DNA of 56,106 nt. It comes from Planctomycetota bacterium (GTDB lineage Bacteria; Planctomycetota; Planctomycetia; Pirellulales; Thermoguttaceae). The DNA is taken from contig JAUWNG010000007.1 in the NCBI GenBank assembly GCA_030612765.1, forward strand, positions 1-56,106, given 5' to 3'. The position numbers were made by a program, and so were the translations under genes. The notes below the pieces were generated by a model. It had not been told where the DNA came from and did not search any database. It worked only from the letters and a program-made list of their open reading frames with translations. Of this stretch, positions 7,629-16,265 are shown piece after piece. Each line of letters starts with the position of its first letter. The first letter of the stretch is position 1.

Positions 7629-10544
7629 CTACTCGAACTCCAGATGCCCGAAACCATCGGGGAGTACGTCAACCGCCGCCGGCTTGTTCCACGACTGAAA
7701 CCCGACGCCCGGCGCCACGCGTTGCAATCCGATGGCCCAGACTTCGTGGGATTGGGGCGGCTGGCCGATCAGTTCCTTGATCGGGATGGCCGCCTCGGCA
7801 GTCCACCCGTGCTCGTCGCGCGACACGGCGACGTACCAGGTCGGATTCCAGGTGCGATCTTCCCACAGGCGGTCGTTGGTCCAACCGCGATGATCGACCG
7901 TCAAGCGGTAGAAAGTGGCGTAGTCGCGGTCGATGTCGAGAAACACCTCGACCCGGTCGTGGTCTGATAGGTCGGCGTCTCGCGGACGCCTTTGGGGCTG
8001 GTTTCCGTTGCCTTTTTCATTCGGCGCGTTCCGGCATTGAATCGCGAGATAGAGGAACTCCGCGTCGTATGCCAACAGGACCGCCGCCGGCCAATCGCCG
8101 TCGTCGTGCTGCGCGCTTTCGAGCGTGGCCGTCTCGGCCCGTTTCCAGACCGCGTCGTCGAGCCGGCCGTCCAGCCGCGGTTTCGACTGGGCCTTTACGC
8201 ACTTCAACCGGGGCTTTATCCGGCGGGCGGCCGCATCGGCCATCCGCAACTCTCCCTGGGCGCAGGCCCACCATGCGTCGCGGCCGTTGCCGCGTATTTG
8301 GATTTGATATAGTCGTTTGGCCTGGCGAGGCTGGTCCAGGCCGCGGTAGGCGGCGGCCAGCGGAAACCGCACGGCCGGCTCGGCGAACAAGTCGAACCGC
8401 GTGCGTTCGATCTGCTTACCCAGCGCGACGGCCAGTTCCAGGCTCCGCTGCCGCCGCGAAACGCCGCGAGTGATTCGCCAGGCCGCCTCGCCGCTGACGT
8501 TGTAGTGCAACAGCCACAGCATTGCCGGCGGGGCAAGCGGATGTTCTGGATAGCGCTCCGCCAGCGCATGGAAAGTTTCGGCCGCCAGAGGCCACCGGCC
8601 GGTGCGGTAATAGCGATCGGCCAGTTGAAAGATGATTTGGCCCGCGCTCCGTTCGTCCAAGTCGCGTGTCAGTTGGCCGATCTGGGCAAGCAACTGATCG
8701 GCCGACCACGCGCCGCGGTCCGCCCGCTCGATAATCGCTTGCACGTGTCGGCGTCTGGCGGCCAACCGCCGCAGCCGTTCGATGCTTTCCACCGGCTGGG
8801 GCGACAGCTTGCGCCGCGATTCGCTTCCCGGCGGCAGCGCCATCCCCGCGAAAATGTCCCGCCCCGACAACTCATCGCCGTCGAGCGGACGCAGCGTCAA
8901 CGTCGGCGGCGAAGGGACGAAACGGTCTCGCAACAAGCCCCGCGGCTCGGCGGCCGCCTCGGCCAGCGTGCCGCCCAACCGGGGCGCGAACCGCGCGGTG
9001 CTCAGCTTGCCGGCGCCCCGCTTGCCGGGCGGCATCGTTCCGAACACACGTTTAACGCGCCACGGCGCCAAACCCGCTCCGGCGATCTGATCGGGAAAGG
9101 CATTGGGGTCGGCAGCCTCGCCGACTGCCTGCAACACCGCCTGCCGAACGATCCGGCCGAGCGGATTTTTATTATTGGTTTCAGGTCCGGTGTCGTGGGT
9201 CACGATCGCCTCGGGCCGCCAGGTGCGGATCGAGCGGACGATCCGGGCGCGGAGCGCGTGCAGGCCGGAACGGTCGTTCGCGTTGTCCCAACCCGCGACG
9301 ATCCCCCGCCGGTCGATGTGCAGGCCCGGCTGGCGCAAGGGGAATTGCCAAGCCGCCGTGGCCGCGTTTCCGCCGAGCCGTACCACCGCCTCGTGCAGCC
9401 GGTCGGCCAATGGGACGTCGTCGCGAGGCGGGATTTCAATGTCCCGTCGGCCGAGCACTTCAACGGCGGTCAGGTATCCTTCGCCTCCGGCCAGTTGGGC
9501 GATCAATTCGAGCGGCACGTCTTTCGGCTCGGCGAAAAGGGCCAGCAGCGCGGCCCGCGATCCGCCGGAGCGTTGCCGCCGCCAGGTGCGTCCGCCGTCG
9601 TCGGTGGCGAGTATCGTGCCCAATTCGCCGACGGCCCAACCGTGCTGGTCGTCGGAGAAAGCCATCGCTTGAATCGGCGCGGTTGTACACGTGGAAAATG
9701 CGTTCCAGGTGCGGCCGGCGTCGGCGGTGTGAAAGACCAGTGTGCCGGGAGAGCCGGCGATCCAGCACTTCGGCCCGCGGACGGCCAGCGCGGCAAGATC
9801 AAAGTGGCGGATCGCCTTGGGTAAGTCGCCGGACTGGGATCGCCAACTCCTGCCGAGATCATCGGTCGCCAGCAGCAAGCCGCCTTCGCCGATCAACCAG
9901 CCGTACGACGGCCGGATGAGCCGAATCCGCGAGAAGCTCCGCAACTCGAACCCGTCGGCACGGACCGATTCCAATGTTCCGCCACGTACGAAGGCCAGCG
10001 ATCCGTTTTGCCCGGCCAGCGCGCCGGCGCGTGGGCCGACGAAATCGGCGGCTCGCCAGGGCGCGTCATTTCCGCCGGGCAACGGCCGCCAACTCCGTCC
10101 GCCGTCGTCGGTCGCGAAAGCGCCGCTCGGATACATCGCCGAGCGGCATCCCGCCGCCCAACCCCGATCCGGGCCAAAGAAACCGATCCTCCGCAACGCG
10201 GGCAGCAAGAGCTTCGGGTTGTGCGACCAGTTCCGTCCGCCGTCGCGGGTGCTCAGCACGACTCCGGTGCTCGCGTGGGTGTATGGATGCGTGAATCCAC
10301 CGGCCGCCCAGCCGAGTTGCTCGTCGAGGAAGCAGACGGCCCAGAGCGTGCAATCGACGCCGGACGTTTGCCGCCGCCAGAGTTTGCCGCTGTTGTCCGT
10401 ATGCCAGACGGCGCCGCGGTCGCCGACGGCCCAGCCTTTTCGTGCGTCGACGAAACAGACGTCGTTGAGCCGGGCGTCGGCAACGGTGGTGTCGGCGACA
10501 CTGGGCAAGACCGACAGCAATGCAAGCGCGAACGTCCCAAACAT
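7629..10544 (-). CDS. YCF48-like / degenerate PIG-L / CBM9 three-domain protein
   Basis: A 971-residue exported protein with a signal peptide (MFGTFALALLSVLPSVAD). Residues about 20-335 are a beta-propeller of YCF48/BNR type, with repeated GWAVG and TDDGGRTWR motifs. Residues about 340-490 look like a PIG-L/LmbE deacetylase: WRPEAIVTHDTGPETN and ADPNAFPDQI fit, but the zinc-binding HPDD signature is replaced by AEPKDVP, so this domain is probably catalytically dead. Residues 600-780 are helical and TPR-like. Residues about 785-971 are a CBM9-like sugar-binding module (PRLDGRLDDAVWKRAE, DRVEVFLDID, WTAEAAIPIKEL). It may bind glycans or serve in envelope assembly; that role is inference. It converges with the partner gene across repeat copy 2. 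Confidence 0.8.
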   Translation of the reverse strand: MFGTFALALLSVLPSVADTTVADARLNDVCFVDARKGWAVGDRGAVWHTDNSGKLWRRQTSGVDCTLWAVCFLDEQLGWAAGGFTHPYTHASTGVVLSTRDGGRNWSHNPKLLLPALRRIGFFGPDRGWAAGCRSAMYPSGAFATDDGGRSWRPLPGGNDAPWRAADFVGPRAGALAGQNGSLAFVRGGTLESVRADGFELRSFSRIRLIRPSYGWLIGEGGLLLATDDLGRSWRSQSGDLPKAIRHFDLAALAVRGPKCWIAGSPGTLVFHTADAGRTWNAFSTCTTAPIQAMAFSDDQHGWAVGELGTILATDDGGRTWRRQRSGGSRAALLALFAEPKDVPLELIAQLAGGEGYLTAVEVLGRRDIEIPPRDDVPLADRLHEAVVRLGGNAATAAWQFPLRQPGLHIDRRGIVAGWDNANDRSGLHALRARIVRSIRTWRPEAIVTHDTGPETNNKNPLGRIVRQAVLQAVGEAADPNAFPDQIAGAGLAPWRVKRVFGTMPPGKRGAGKLSTARFAPRLGGTLAEAAAEPRGLLRDRFVPSPPTLTLRPLDGDELSGRDIFAGMALPPGSESRRKLSPQPVESIERLRRLAARRRHVQAIIERADRGAWSADQLLAQIGQLTRDLDERSAGQIIFQLADRYYRTGRWPLAAETFHALAERYPEHPLAPPAMLWLLHYNVSGEAAWRITRGVSRRQRSLELAVALGKQIERTRFDLFAEPAVRFPLAAAYRGLDQPRQAKRLYQIQIRGNGRDAWWACAQGELRMADAAARRIKPRLKCVKAQSKPRLDGRLDDAVWKRAETATLESAQHDDGDWPAAVLLAYDAEFLYLAIQCRNAPNEKGNGNQPQRRPRDADLSDHDRVEVFLDIDRDYATFYRLTVDHRGWTNDRLWEDRTWNPTWYVAVSRDEHGWTAEAAIPIKELIGQPPQSHEVWAIGLQRVAPGVGFQSWNKPAAVDVLPDGFGHLEFE

Positions 10545-10625
10545 GCCGCTATCTTACCGCCCGGCGAGGACGCACGGCAAGACTTGATCCTATTATTGTT
10601 TAAGGCTAGATTGGAGAGAGCCGGG

Positions 10626-10700
10626 ATGAGGGTGTGAAGAGTGTGAAGGGTGTGAAGGGTGTGAAGGGCGTGAAGGGCGTGAAGGGTGTGAAAGGTATGA
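10626..10700 (+). repeat. 9-bp tandem array, GTGTGAAGG
   Basis: About eight imperfect units of GTGTGAAGG/GCGTGAAGG lie between the divergent starts and stops of the neighbouring minus-strand genes. The unit length equals that of the arrays near 6731 and 6981 but the sequence differs. No spacers, so it is not a CRISPR array. Confidence 0.85.
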
Positions 10701-10704
10701 AGAG

Positions 10705-11199
10705 TTATGACTGCCGATCTGACTGCAGACGCATGTTGGCCAATTGTGCCGCGCGAAGAACGCTCTGACGCTCTTGCCGAGCCTCGACTTCCCGACGCCG
10801 GGGCCGAGTCTGCTTTTCCCCCTTGTATCCTGAATCTTGCAGATGAGCAATGAAGTTGGAGATCATCCCGCTCGTGCGCCGGGCCAGATCGTGCAAACGG
10901 TCATGGTCCTCCGGGAGAATGTACCGCTGGTCACAAGCAATGCTCAATTGCGCGCGAACCTCTCCGCACGATCCCTTGGCGATATATAGATACTGTATGA
11001 ACTCGGTCGAAGATCCCCGTTCAAAGCCCTCGGCGATGTTCGACATGATCGACACGGCGGCGCGGCGAATCTGATCCGCCAAACCTCTATCTCGCGCGAA
11101 CGCGTCTTCCCGGGTCAGGGAGTAAACCGCATTGGTCAACTCCCGTGCCCGCTGGTAAATGTGCAATTCTTCAAACGATTCAGCGGCCTTTCCTTTCAC
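10705..11199 (-). CDS. Four-helix-bundle protein (S23/IVS family)
   Basis: A 164-residue protein of the family first seen encoded in 23S rRNA intervening sequences. The signature is clear: FEELHIYQRARELTNAVYSL, then LADQIRRAAVSIMSNIAEG and FIQYLYIAKGSCGEVRAQL, ending with a final helix MISNFIAHL. Members form a pentamer of four-helix bundles and are chromosomal genes of unknown role in many phyla; here there is no rRNA nearby. The start is GTG with an AAAGGAAAG ribosome site. The C-terminal 45 residues (KGEKQTRPRRREVEARQE onward) are a basic tail beyond the usual family end. Confidence 0.88.
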   Translation of the reverse strand: MKGKAAESFEELHIYQRARELTNAVYSLTREDAFARDRGLADQIRRAAVSIMSNIAEGFERGSSTEFIQYLYIAKGSCGEVRAQLSIACDQRYILPEDHDRLHDLARRTSGMISNFIAHLQDSGYKGEKQTRPRRREVEARQERQSVLRAAQLANMRLQSDRQS

Positions 11200-11241
11200 G
11201 ATCAGCTTTCCTTTCTAACCCTTTACACTTTTCACACGGCT

Positions 11242-11676
11242 TTATGACGGAGTGATCTTGAACTGCTGCTGGAAAGCGACGTCGAAATCGTAGATGTCGT
11301 CGAAGTCCACCCGCGTGTCGGACGGGGTTTTCCGCATCTGACCGATGCGTATCAGATTGAAGACGATCTCGCCGAAATCGCCCGTGCCGTGGATACCCCA
11401 ACTGTTCAGCACCGTCTTGGCCATGTAGCCGTATTGCTCGATGGCATAGCGGCGGATCGCATCGCAAAGCTCGCGGCCGGTGACGTGGCGTTCGGGACCG
11501 GCCGGTGTCTCGCTTTCCTCGGCCTGCTCGGCGTTCGGCTCGGTCGGACTTTCCGCCCCCATTTCCAAAACGTTCTGCGCGTAGTGCAGCGCCTCGAAAA
11601 TGAACGCATAAGCCTCGAATTTGTACCTTCGGTCTTCTCCGAGGAGCAGGGCAATCGGGTGGTCTGGGTCAAGCAT
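11242..11676 (-). CDS. Minf_1886-family conserved protein
   Basis: A 144-residue protein I recognise as the Minf_1886 family of unknown function: YKFEAYAFIFEALHYAQNVL at the N-terminus, RHVTGRELCDAIRRYAIEQY in the centre, and WGIHGTGDFGEIVFNLIRIG followed by DFDDIYDFDVAF at the end. A Glu-rich loop (ESPTEPNAEQAEESETP) separates the first two parts. Start ATG 11676; in-frame codons further upstream derive from the palindrome at 11695-11750 and are not native. It is downstream of the RicT-like gene on the same strand and may share its transcript. Confidence 0.82.
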   Translation of the reverse strand: MLDPDHPIALLLGEDRRYKFEAYAFIFEALHYAQNVLEMGAESPTEPNAEQAEESETPAGPERHVTGRELCDAIRRYAIEQYGYMAKTVLNSWGIHGTGDFGEIVFNLIRIGQMRKTPSDTRVDFDDIYDFDVAFQQQFKITPS

Positions 11677-11694
11677 GGGTGTCGTCTTCTTCCG

Positions 11695-11750
11695 TAGGGT
11701 GCGTGAAACGCACCATGCACTACCGGTTGTGGTGCGTTTCACGCACCCTA
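11695..11750. repeat. Nested palindrome TAGGGTGCGTGAAACGCACC
   Basis: Perfect 21-bp inverted arms (11695-11715 and 11730-11750) around a 14-base loop. Each arm is itself a hairpin, GGTGCGT-gaa-ACGCACC. It lies exactly between the stop of the RicT-like gene and the start of the Minf_1886 gene. Confidence 0.9.
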
Positions 11751-12467
11751 CTATTCGGCGTCATCCGCCGTTTGATTTTCGTCGTTTTCGTGGGGCAAGT
11801 TCTCCGTCTCGAATTGCGCCGCTTGCTCGTATTCCTCGAACTCGTAGCGGAGACAGCACTTCAACCGCCCGCAACGGCCCGATATCTTCGTCGGATCGAG
11901 TGTGGCCTTCTGCATCTTCGCCATCCGCATCGAGACCGGCGGCATTTCGATCAGGTGCGTGTTGCAGCAGACCGGGCAGCCGCAATCGCCGTAGTCGGCC
12001 AGCAGCTTGGCCTCATCGCGGACGCCGATCTGCCGCATTTCGATCCGAGTCTGAAACTCACCGGCCAACTCCCGGACCAACTCGCGGAAATCGACACGGC
12101 TTTCGGCCAGATAGTAGACCACGATCCGCTCGCCTCCGAAGAGGTGCTCCACGTCGACCAGCCGCATTTTCAGCCCGAGCCGATCGACGTGTTGTTGACT
12201 CACGTCGAATTGCCGGCGGGACTGTTGCCGCATCCGGGCCAGTTCATGCCGGTCCTCGGCGGTCATTTCGCGGATGATCTGGCCGGCGCCGGGGTCTTTC
12301 ATCCGTTCCATCGCGTCGGGCGTGGCTTCGCAGAGCACCTCGCCCGCCTCCAGGCCGCGGTCGGTCCGCGTAATCACATTCATCCCACGGGGGTATTCCC
12401 GCCCGCCCGTCGGCGAGAAAACACCCAGCAATCGCATCGCGCCGTAGCGGACCACGTAGTCGGACAT
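11751..12467 (-). CDS. ricT: PSP1/RicT-like regulator of RNA processing
   Basis: A 238-residue protein with the PSP1 C-terminal domain, related to RicT (YaaT). The family's cysteine-rich core is present: CGCPVCCNTHL near residue 170 and KISGRCGRLKCCLRYE near residue 200, which in Bacillus RicT help hold a 4Fe-4S cluster within the RicAFT complex that stimulates RNase Y. The N-terminal MSDYVVRYGAMRLLG strand and the QQHVDRLGLKMRLVDVEHLFGGERIVVYY block are typical. The C-terminus is acidic. Start ATG 12467; the longer frame upstream reads through low-complexity intergenic DNA. Cytoplasmic. Whether ricA/ricF partners exist is not visible here. Confidence 0.85.
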   Translation of the reverse strand: MSDYVVRYGAMRLLGVFSPTGGREYPRGMNVITRTDRGLEAGEVLCEATPDAMERMKDPGAGQIIREMTAEDRHELARMRQQSRRQFDVSQQHVDRLGLKMRLVDVEHLFGGERIVVYYLAESRVDFRELVRELAGEFQTRIEMRQIGVRDEAKLLADYGDCGCPVCCNTHLIEMPPVSMRMAKMQKATLDPTKISGRCGRLKCCLRYEFEEYEQAAQFETENLPHENDENQTADDAE

Positions 12468-12991
12468 CTTGCTGATTATAACCGCAACGCCCCAACGTCG
12501 GAAGGGAAACGGCCACAGCCACAACAGAGGGGGTAGAGAAAGGCGAAAAGGGAGCGGAAAATGTGGGAAGGGATGTAGGACGTTCCACCCGCTGATCCCA
12601 CTTCCTTTCCCCATTTTCTTCTCCCAAAATTACTGATGGAGGCCATCGGTTTCCGGGCCGCCCCCATTTCCTCTCTAGTTCTCCTCATCAATTAATGATA
12701 CAAATCGAGGGTGTCCGGAAAATAGACCGCAAAAAATCATGGGCGAGTCCACCTCTCCCAGCCGTGTATTCACGGCGGGCTAAAGGGAATCATTCCCGGA
12801 CACGTAACCGTTCACGGGCCGGCTACGGTCGCCAGGGGGACAGTCTCATTTTCGCGGCCGAAACGCATGTTGGCAACGCAAAATTCGTCGCGCCGCGAAA
12901 ATTGGGCCAGTTTTCCGTAAACGGTTACCTCGGACACCTTCAATTAAAACATGTCGGAATCGTGTCTAGTGGGATTAACCGCGTCCCCTTT
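12468..12991. other. Intergenic with repeats, no gene seen
   Basis: This gap contains a CGTG-tatt-CACGGCGGGCTAAA hairpin at about 12761-12783, whose sequence recurs at 54111-54136, and a family B repeat at 12803-12929. An open frame continuing from 12695 into the sugar-binding protein passes through both repeats and shows no domain, so I do not count it as coding. Confidence 0.5.
12803..12929 (+). repeat. MITE-like repeat, family B copy 3 (diverged)
   Basis: Ends are CGTAACCGTTCACGGG and TCCGTAAACGGTTACC, inverted relative to each other as in copies 1 and 2, with GGGGACAGTCTCATTTTCGC and GCGCCGCGAAAATTGGGCCA inside. The interior differs from the other copies. Confidence 0.7.
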
Positions 12992-13966
12992 TTGGCCCTT
13001 CAACAACGAGGGAGAACAATCGCGCGAAAGTTAAGTTGCCTTCCGGCAATCGCTCTCTGCGCAGCCATGGTTTACCCGTGTTTTGCAGCAGAGAAGAAAC
13101 CGCTGTGGTTTGTCTTCATCACCACGTGCCGCGACGAGGATTTTTTCCGTCCAGTGAAGAAGGGGATGGAAGACGCGGCCAAGATGTTGAACGTACGGTG
13201 TGAATTCAGGGGCACGGCGGGCGTGGACGTGAAGGCCCAGGTGGAAATGGTCCGCAAGGCGGTGGCCGAGGGTTGCGACGGCATCGCACTGAACATCATC
13301 GATCCCGATGCGTTTGACGAGGTCGTCCAAGAGACAGTGGACAAAGGCGTTCCCGTGGTCGCCTTCAACGTGGACGACCATCGCACGCCCAATGCCCGCC
13401 TGAGCGCCGTCTGCCAGCGGTTTTACAAGGCCGGAAAGATGTTGGGCGAGCGGGCGTCGGCGTTTGTCCCCGATGGCGGCCACGTCCTGATGACGATGCA
13501 TGACGAAGGGATTTCGGCGTTGGAGGATCGGCTCCGCGGCGCGCAAGACGTGCTAAAGAAGAGGGGAATCACGTGGAAAATGGCCGTTACCGGCGCCGAA
13601 CCCGAAAATGCCTCTCGCGTGATCGTCAAGGCGCTGCGGAACAAACTGCGGATCAGGACCGTCCTCTGCTCGGGCCAAGCGGACACGGAGGGGGCGGGTT
13701 TGGCCCTGGAAAGACACTTCAAGGGCAAGGGATATTCCGCGGCCGGCTTCGATCTGTCGCCAAACATCCTCCGGCTGATCAAGGCCGGCCATATCCGACT
13801 GACCATCGATCAGCAGCCCTATGCCCAGGGTTTCTACCCACTGGTTCAACTGACCCTGCTCCGCCGCTACGGGATCGTGCCATCGAACATTGACGCCGGG
13901 GCGGGTATAATCGACCGGCGCAACATCGATGACGTGATCGATCTAAACAAAGCGCATTATCGCTGA
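12992..13966 (+). CDS. Periplasmic sugar-binding protein (ABC-type)
   Basis: A type I periplasmic binding protein of the ribose/simple-sugar group. The mature part begins FAAEKKPLWFVFIT and shows the family core: FFRPVKKGMEDAAKML, a GIALNIIDPDAFDEVV loop, GVPVVAFNVDD, the hinge region HVLMTMHDEGISALEDRL, and the C-terminal SAAGFDLSPNILRLIKAGHI and TIDQQPYAQGFYPL. No ABC permease or ATPase follows; instead an SSS symporter starts 25 bases downstream. The start is uncertain: TTG 12992 gives a proper signal peptide, GTG 12962 is an alternative, and ATG 13067 would leave too short a leader. Confidence 0.78.
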   Translation: MALQQRGRTIARKLSCLPAIALCAAMVYPCFAAEKKPLWFVFITTCRDEDFFRPVKKGMEDAAKMLNVRCEFRGTAGVDVKAQVEMVRKAVAEGCDGIALNIIDPDAFDEVVQETVDKGVPVVAFNVDDHRTPNARLSAVCQRFYKAGKMLGERASAFVPDGGHVLMTMHDEGISALEDRLRGAQDVLKKRGITWKMAVTGAEPENASRVIVKALRNKLRIRTVLCSGQADTEGAGLALERHFKGKGYSAAGFDLSPNILRLIKAGHIRLTIDQQPYAQGFYPLVQLTLLRRYGIVPSNIDAGAGIIDRRNIDDVIDLNKAHYR

Positions 13967-13991
13967 CGGCACTTGATCCATTGTATACAAC

Positions 13992-15998
13992 ATGAACATT
14001 CATCCCGTCGATCTGACGATTGTCGTTGTCTATCTGCTCGGGATCACGGCGATCGGCGTCATTTCGTCGTGGCGGCAGACAAAGTCGAGCACCGGGTATT
14101 TCCTCGCCGGCCGATCGCTGAGTTGGGTTACGGTGGGGTTGGCCCTGTTCGCAACGAACATTTCGACGGTCCACTTGATTGGGCTTAGCTCGGCGGGGTT
14201 CGACGACGGATTGGTGGTCGGCAACTTTGAATGGCTGGCGCCGTTCTGCCTTATTCTTCTGGGCCTCGTGTTCGCGCCGTTCTACTTCCGAAGCAAAGTC
14301 GCCACCTTGCCGGAGTATTTAGAAGGGCGTTTCGGCCCAGGATCGCGGACGGTTCTCGCCTTCATGGCCGTGGTCGGGGCATTGTTCATTCATATCGGCG
14401 TGACTCTCTATGCGGGCGCGGTGGTGGTCGGCGAGTTCGTTCATTTCCCAACGCCGACCTGGTATGAGCCGTTAACGCCGTTGGTGGATTTCAACATCGC
14501 CGTGGCGATCAGTCTGATCTCTCTGTTGACGGTGATCTACACCGTCACCGGCGGCCTGAAGGCGGTCGTCGTAACCGAATCGATCCAGACCGTTCTGCTG
14601 CTGCTCGGCGCGATCACGGTCACCGCATTCGCCATGCTCAAATTGGCCGACCAGGGTACGACCTCGCTGGCGAAGTTGCACCAGCGCGCCTTGACGCAGC
14701 AGATCAGCGACGCCGAAACGACCGCCGAGCAGCTTCGACTCACGGCCGAAGCTTTCCAAAACGCGGGTTCGTTGCGGCGGCAGGGACGATTCGACGCCGC
14801 CGACCGGGCACTTGCCGAACGGATCGATCGACTGAAAAAAACCCTCACATTCGGCGCTGTCTCCGTAGCGGTGGACGATTTTCCGGAGATCAAGACCGCT
14901 TTGACTATTTTGGCCGATCATAGCGACGCCAAGCCGCTGGCAAACCGTCGCGTGGATTTTGGCTTGGCCGTCGAGGCGCTGCGCGGGGTGGCCCAATCGC
15001 AGAAAAAGCACGCCCAAGAGTGTCGCCAGTCGTTGAACTCCGACAGGCCCCGATCGAGAAAGTTGAACATGATCCGTCACGAAGGCAGATACACCTGGTG
15101 GATCATGTTGCTGGGCTACCCGGTGATCGGCATTTGGTATTGGTGCGCCGACCAAACGATCGTGCAGCGCGTACTCGGCGCCAGGAGTGAGCGCGACGCG
15201 CAGATCGGTCCTGTCTTCGCCGGATTCATCAAGGTGCTGCCGGTGTTGGTGATGGTGCTGCCGGGCGTGATGGGATATGTCTTGTTCAGAGATCGGATAG
15301 GCGATAATCCGGACTCGACTCTGATCGTGCTTATTAAGGAACTATTGCCGTGCGGTCTGCAAGGCTTGGTGGTTGCTGGATTGCTGGCCGCGTTGATGAG
15401 CACGGTCGCCGGGGCACTTAATTCCACCGCGACCCTGGTCAGCTTTGACATAGTCAAGCGATTGCGTCCCAACACGTCCGACCGCGTCCTGGTTCGCGTC
15501 GGTCAAGCAACGGTCGTCGTGGTAATGCTCTCCGCGATCGTATGGTCCACTCAAGGCGAACGGTTTGGGGGCATTTTCAGCGGCATCAACCACATGATAT
15601 CCGTACTCGCGCCGCCGATCACCACCGTTTTTATCTGGGGCATTTTCTGGCGGCGCGGCACGTCGCAGGCATCGATGACCACGCTTATCGCAGGTTTCCT
15701 GCTGGGTTCGGTTGTTTTCGTGGCCGATTTCCCCGCCTTCGGGTTCGAGATCGTCAGCAAGCGCTTCGGAATGCCTTTCATGCTTCAGGCGTGGTGGTTG
15801 TTCGTGATCTGCAGCGTGGTTTTCGTGGTTACCAGCCTACTGACGCCCGCTCCCGATCCGCGGCGCGTCGAAGGTTACTGCTGGAGCAACCCGCTTGCGG
15901 CTATCACGAACAAACCGCTCTCCGGACCGCTCGATCCCCGCGTCTTGTCGATCGTGCTCGTTGTCGTTATGTTGGTCCTATACGCAACTTTTGGCTGA
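13992..15998 (+). CDS. SSS-family sodium/sugar symporter with large insert
   Basis: A 668-residue symporter resembling SGLT-type members: DLTIVVVYLLGITAIGVISS, TGYFLAGRSLSWVTVGLALFATNIS (first-helix motif), YTVTGGLKAVVVTESIQTVLLLLG, WYWCADQTIVQRVLGA (strongly SGLT-like), and GLVVAGLLAALMSTVAGALNST (sodium site). Between the helix ending near residue 218 and YTWWIMLLGYPVIGIWYW near 363 lies a hydrophilic insert of about 140 residues, much longer than the loop usual there, predicted helical with QQISDAETTAEQLRL-type heptads. With the binding protein just upstream it forms a putative two-gene unit, in which the binding protein might feed or regulate the symporter (inference). Confidence 0.87.
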   Translation: MNIHPVDLTIVVVYLLGITAIGVISSWRQTKSSTGYFLAGRSLSWVTVGLALFATNISTVHLIGLSSAGFDDGLVVGNFEWLAPFCLILLGLVFAPFYFRSKVATLPEYLEGRFGPGSRTVLAFMAVVGALFIHIGVTLYAGAVVVGEFVHFPTPTWYEPLTPLVDFNIAVAISLISLLTVIYTVTGGLKAVVVTESIQTVLLLLGAITVTAFAMLKLADQGTTSLAKLHQRALTQQISDAETTAEQLRLTAEAFQNAGSLRRQGRFDAADRALAERIDRLKKTLTFGAVSVAVDDFPEIKTALTILADHSDAKPLANRRVDFGLAVEALRGVAQSQKKHAQECRQSLNSDRPRSRKLNMIRHEGRYTWWIMLLGYPVIGIWYWCADQTIVQRVLGARSERDAQIGPVFAGFIKVLPVLVMVLPGVMGYVLFRDRIGDNPDSTLIVLIKELLPCGLQGLVVAGLLAALMSTVAGALNSTATLVSFDIVKRLRPNTSDRVLVRVGQATVVVVMLSAIVWSTQGERFGGIFSGINHMISVLAPPITTVFIWGIFWRRGTSQASMTTLIAGFLLGSVVFVADFPAFGFEIVSKRFGMPFMLQAWWLFVICSVVFVVTSLLTPAPDPRRVEGYCWSNPLAAITNKPLSGPLDPRVLSIVLVVVMLVLYATFG

Positions 15999-16265
15999 AA
16001 AACATGGGGCATCTTGCAGAACAAACCGGGGACAGGCACCTCGCTTCCGTACGGATTCCGGCTTTTCGACCACACTCCATTGGAAGCCAGTCCCCGTCTT
16101 GTTAGGGCTTCTAAATCCAAATGAGAGGGGATTGCCGGCCGTGATATAATTGCGTTGCATGATCCGGGCCGACAGTCGAAAAACCGGCAGTTGGAATGTA
16201 CTCGCGGCTCTTCCGGCGGCTGTTGGCCCCCGCTATTGCCGAAACAAACAGGAGCGACAATCGAA

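Noticed and set aside
8505-9824. Open frame of 439 codons on the plus strand
   Set aside because: It is opposite the YCF48/PIG-L/CBM9 gene, has an Arg-, Gly- and Pro-heavy shadow composition and no domain.
10705-11199. rRNA intervening sequence
   Set aside because: The S23-type protein is present but no rRNA sequence surrounds it; this is a chromosomal family member.
16131-16150. Full sigma-70 promoter for hcp (TTGCCG and TATAAT)
   Set aside because: The spacing is only seven bases; TATAAT alone is kept as a possible -10 in the hcp entry.
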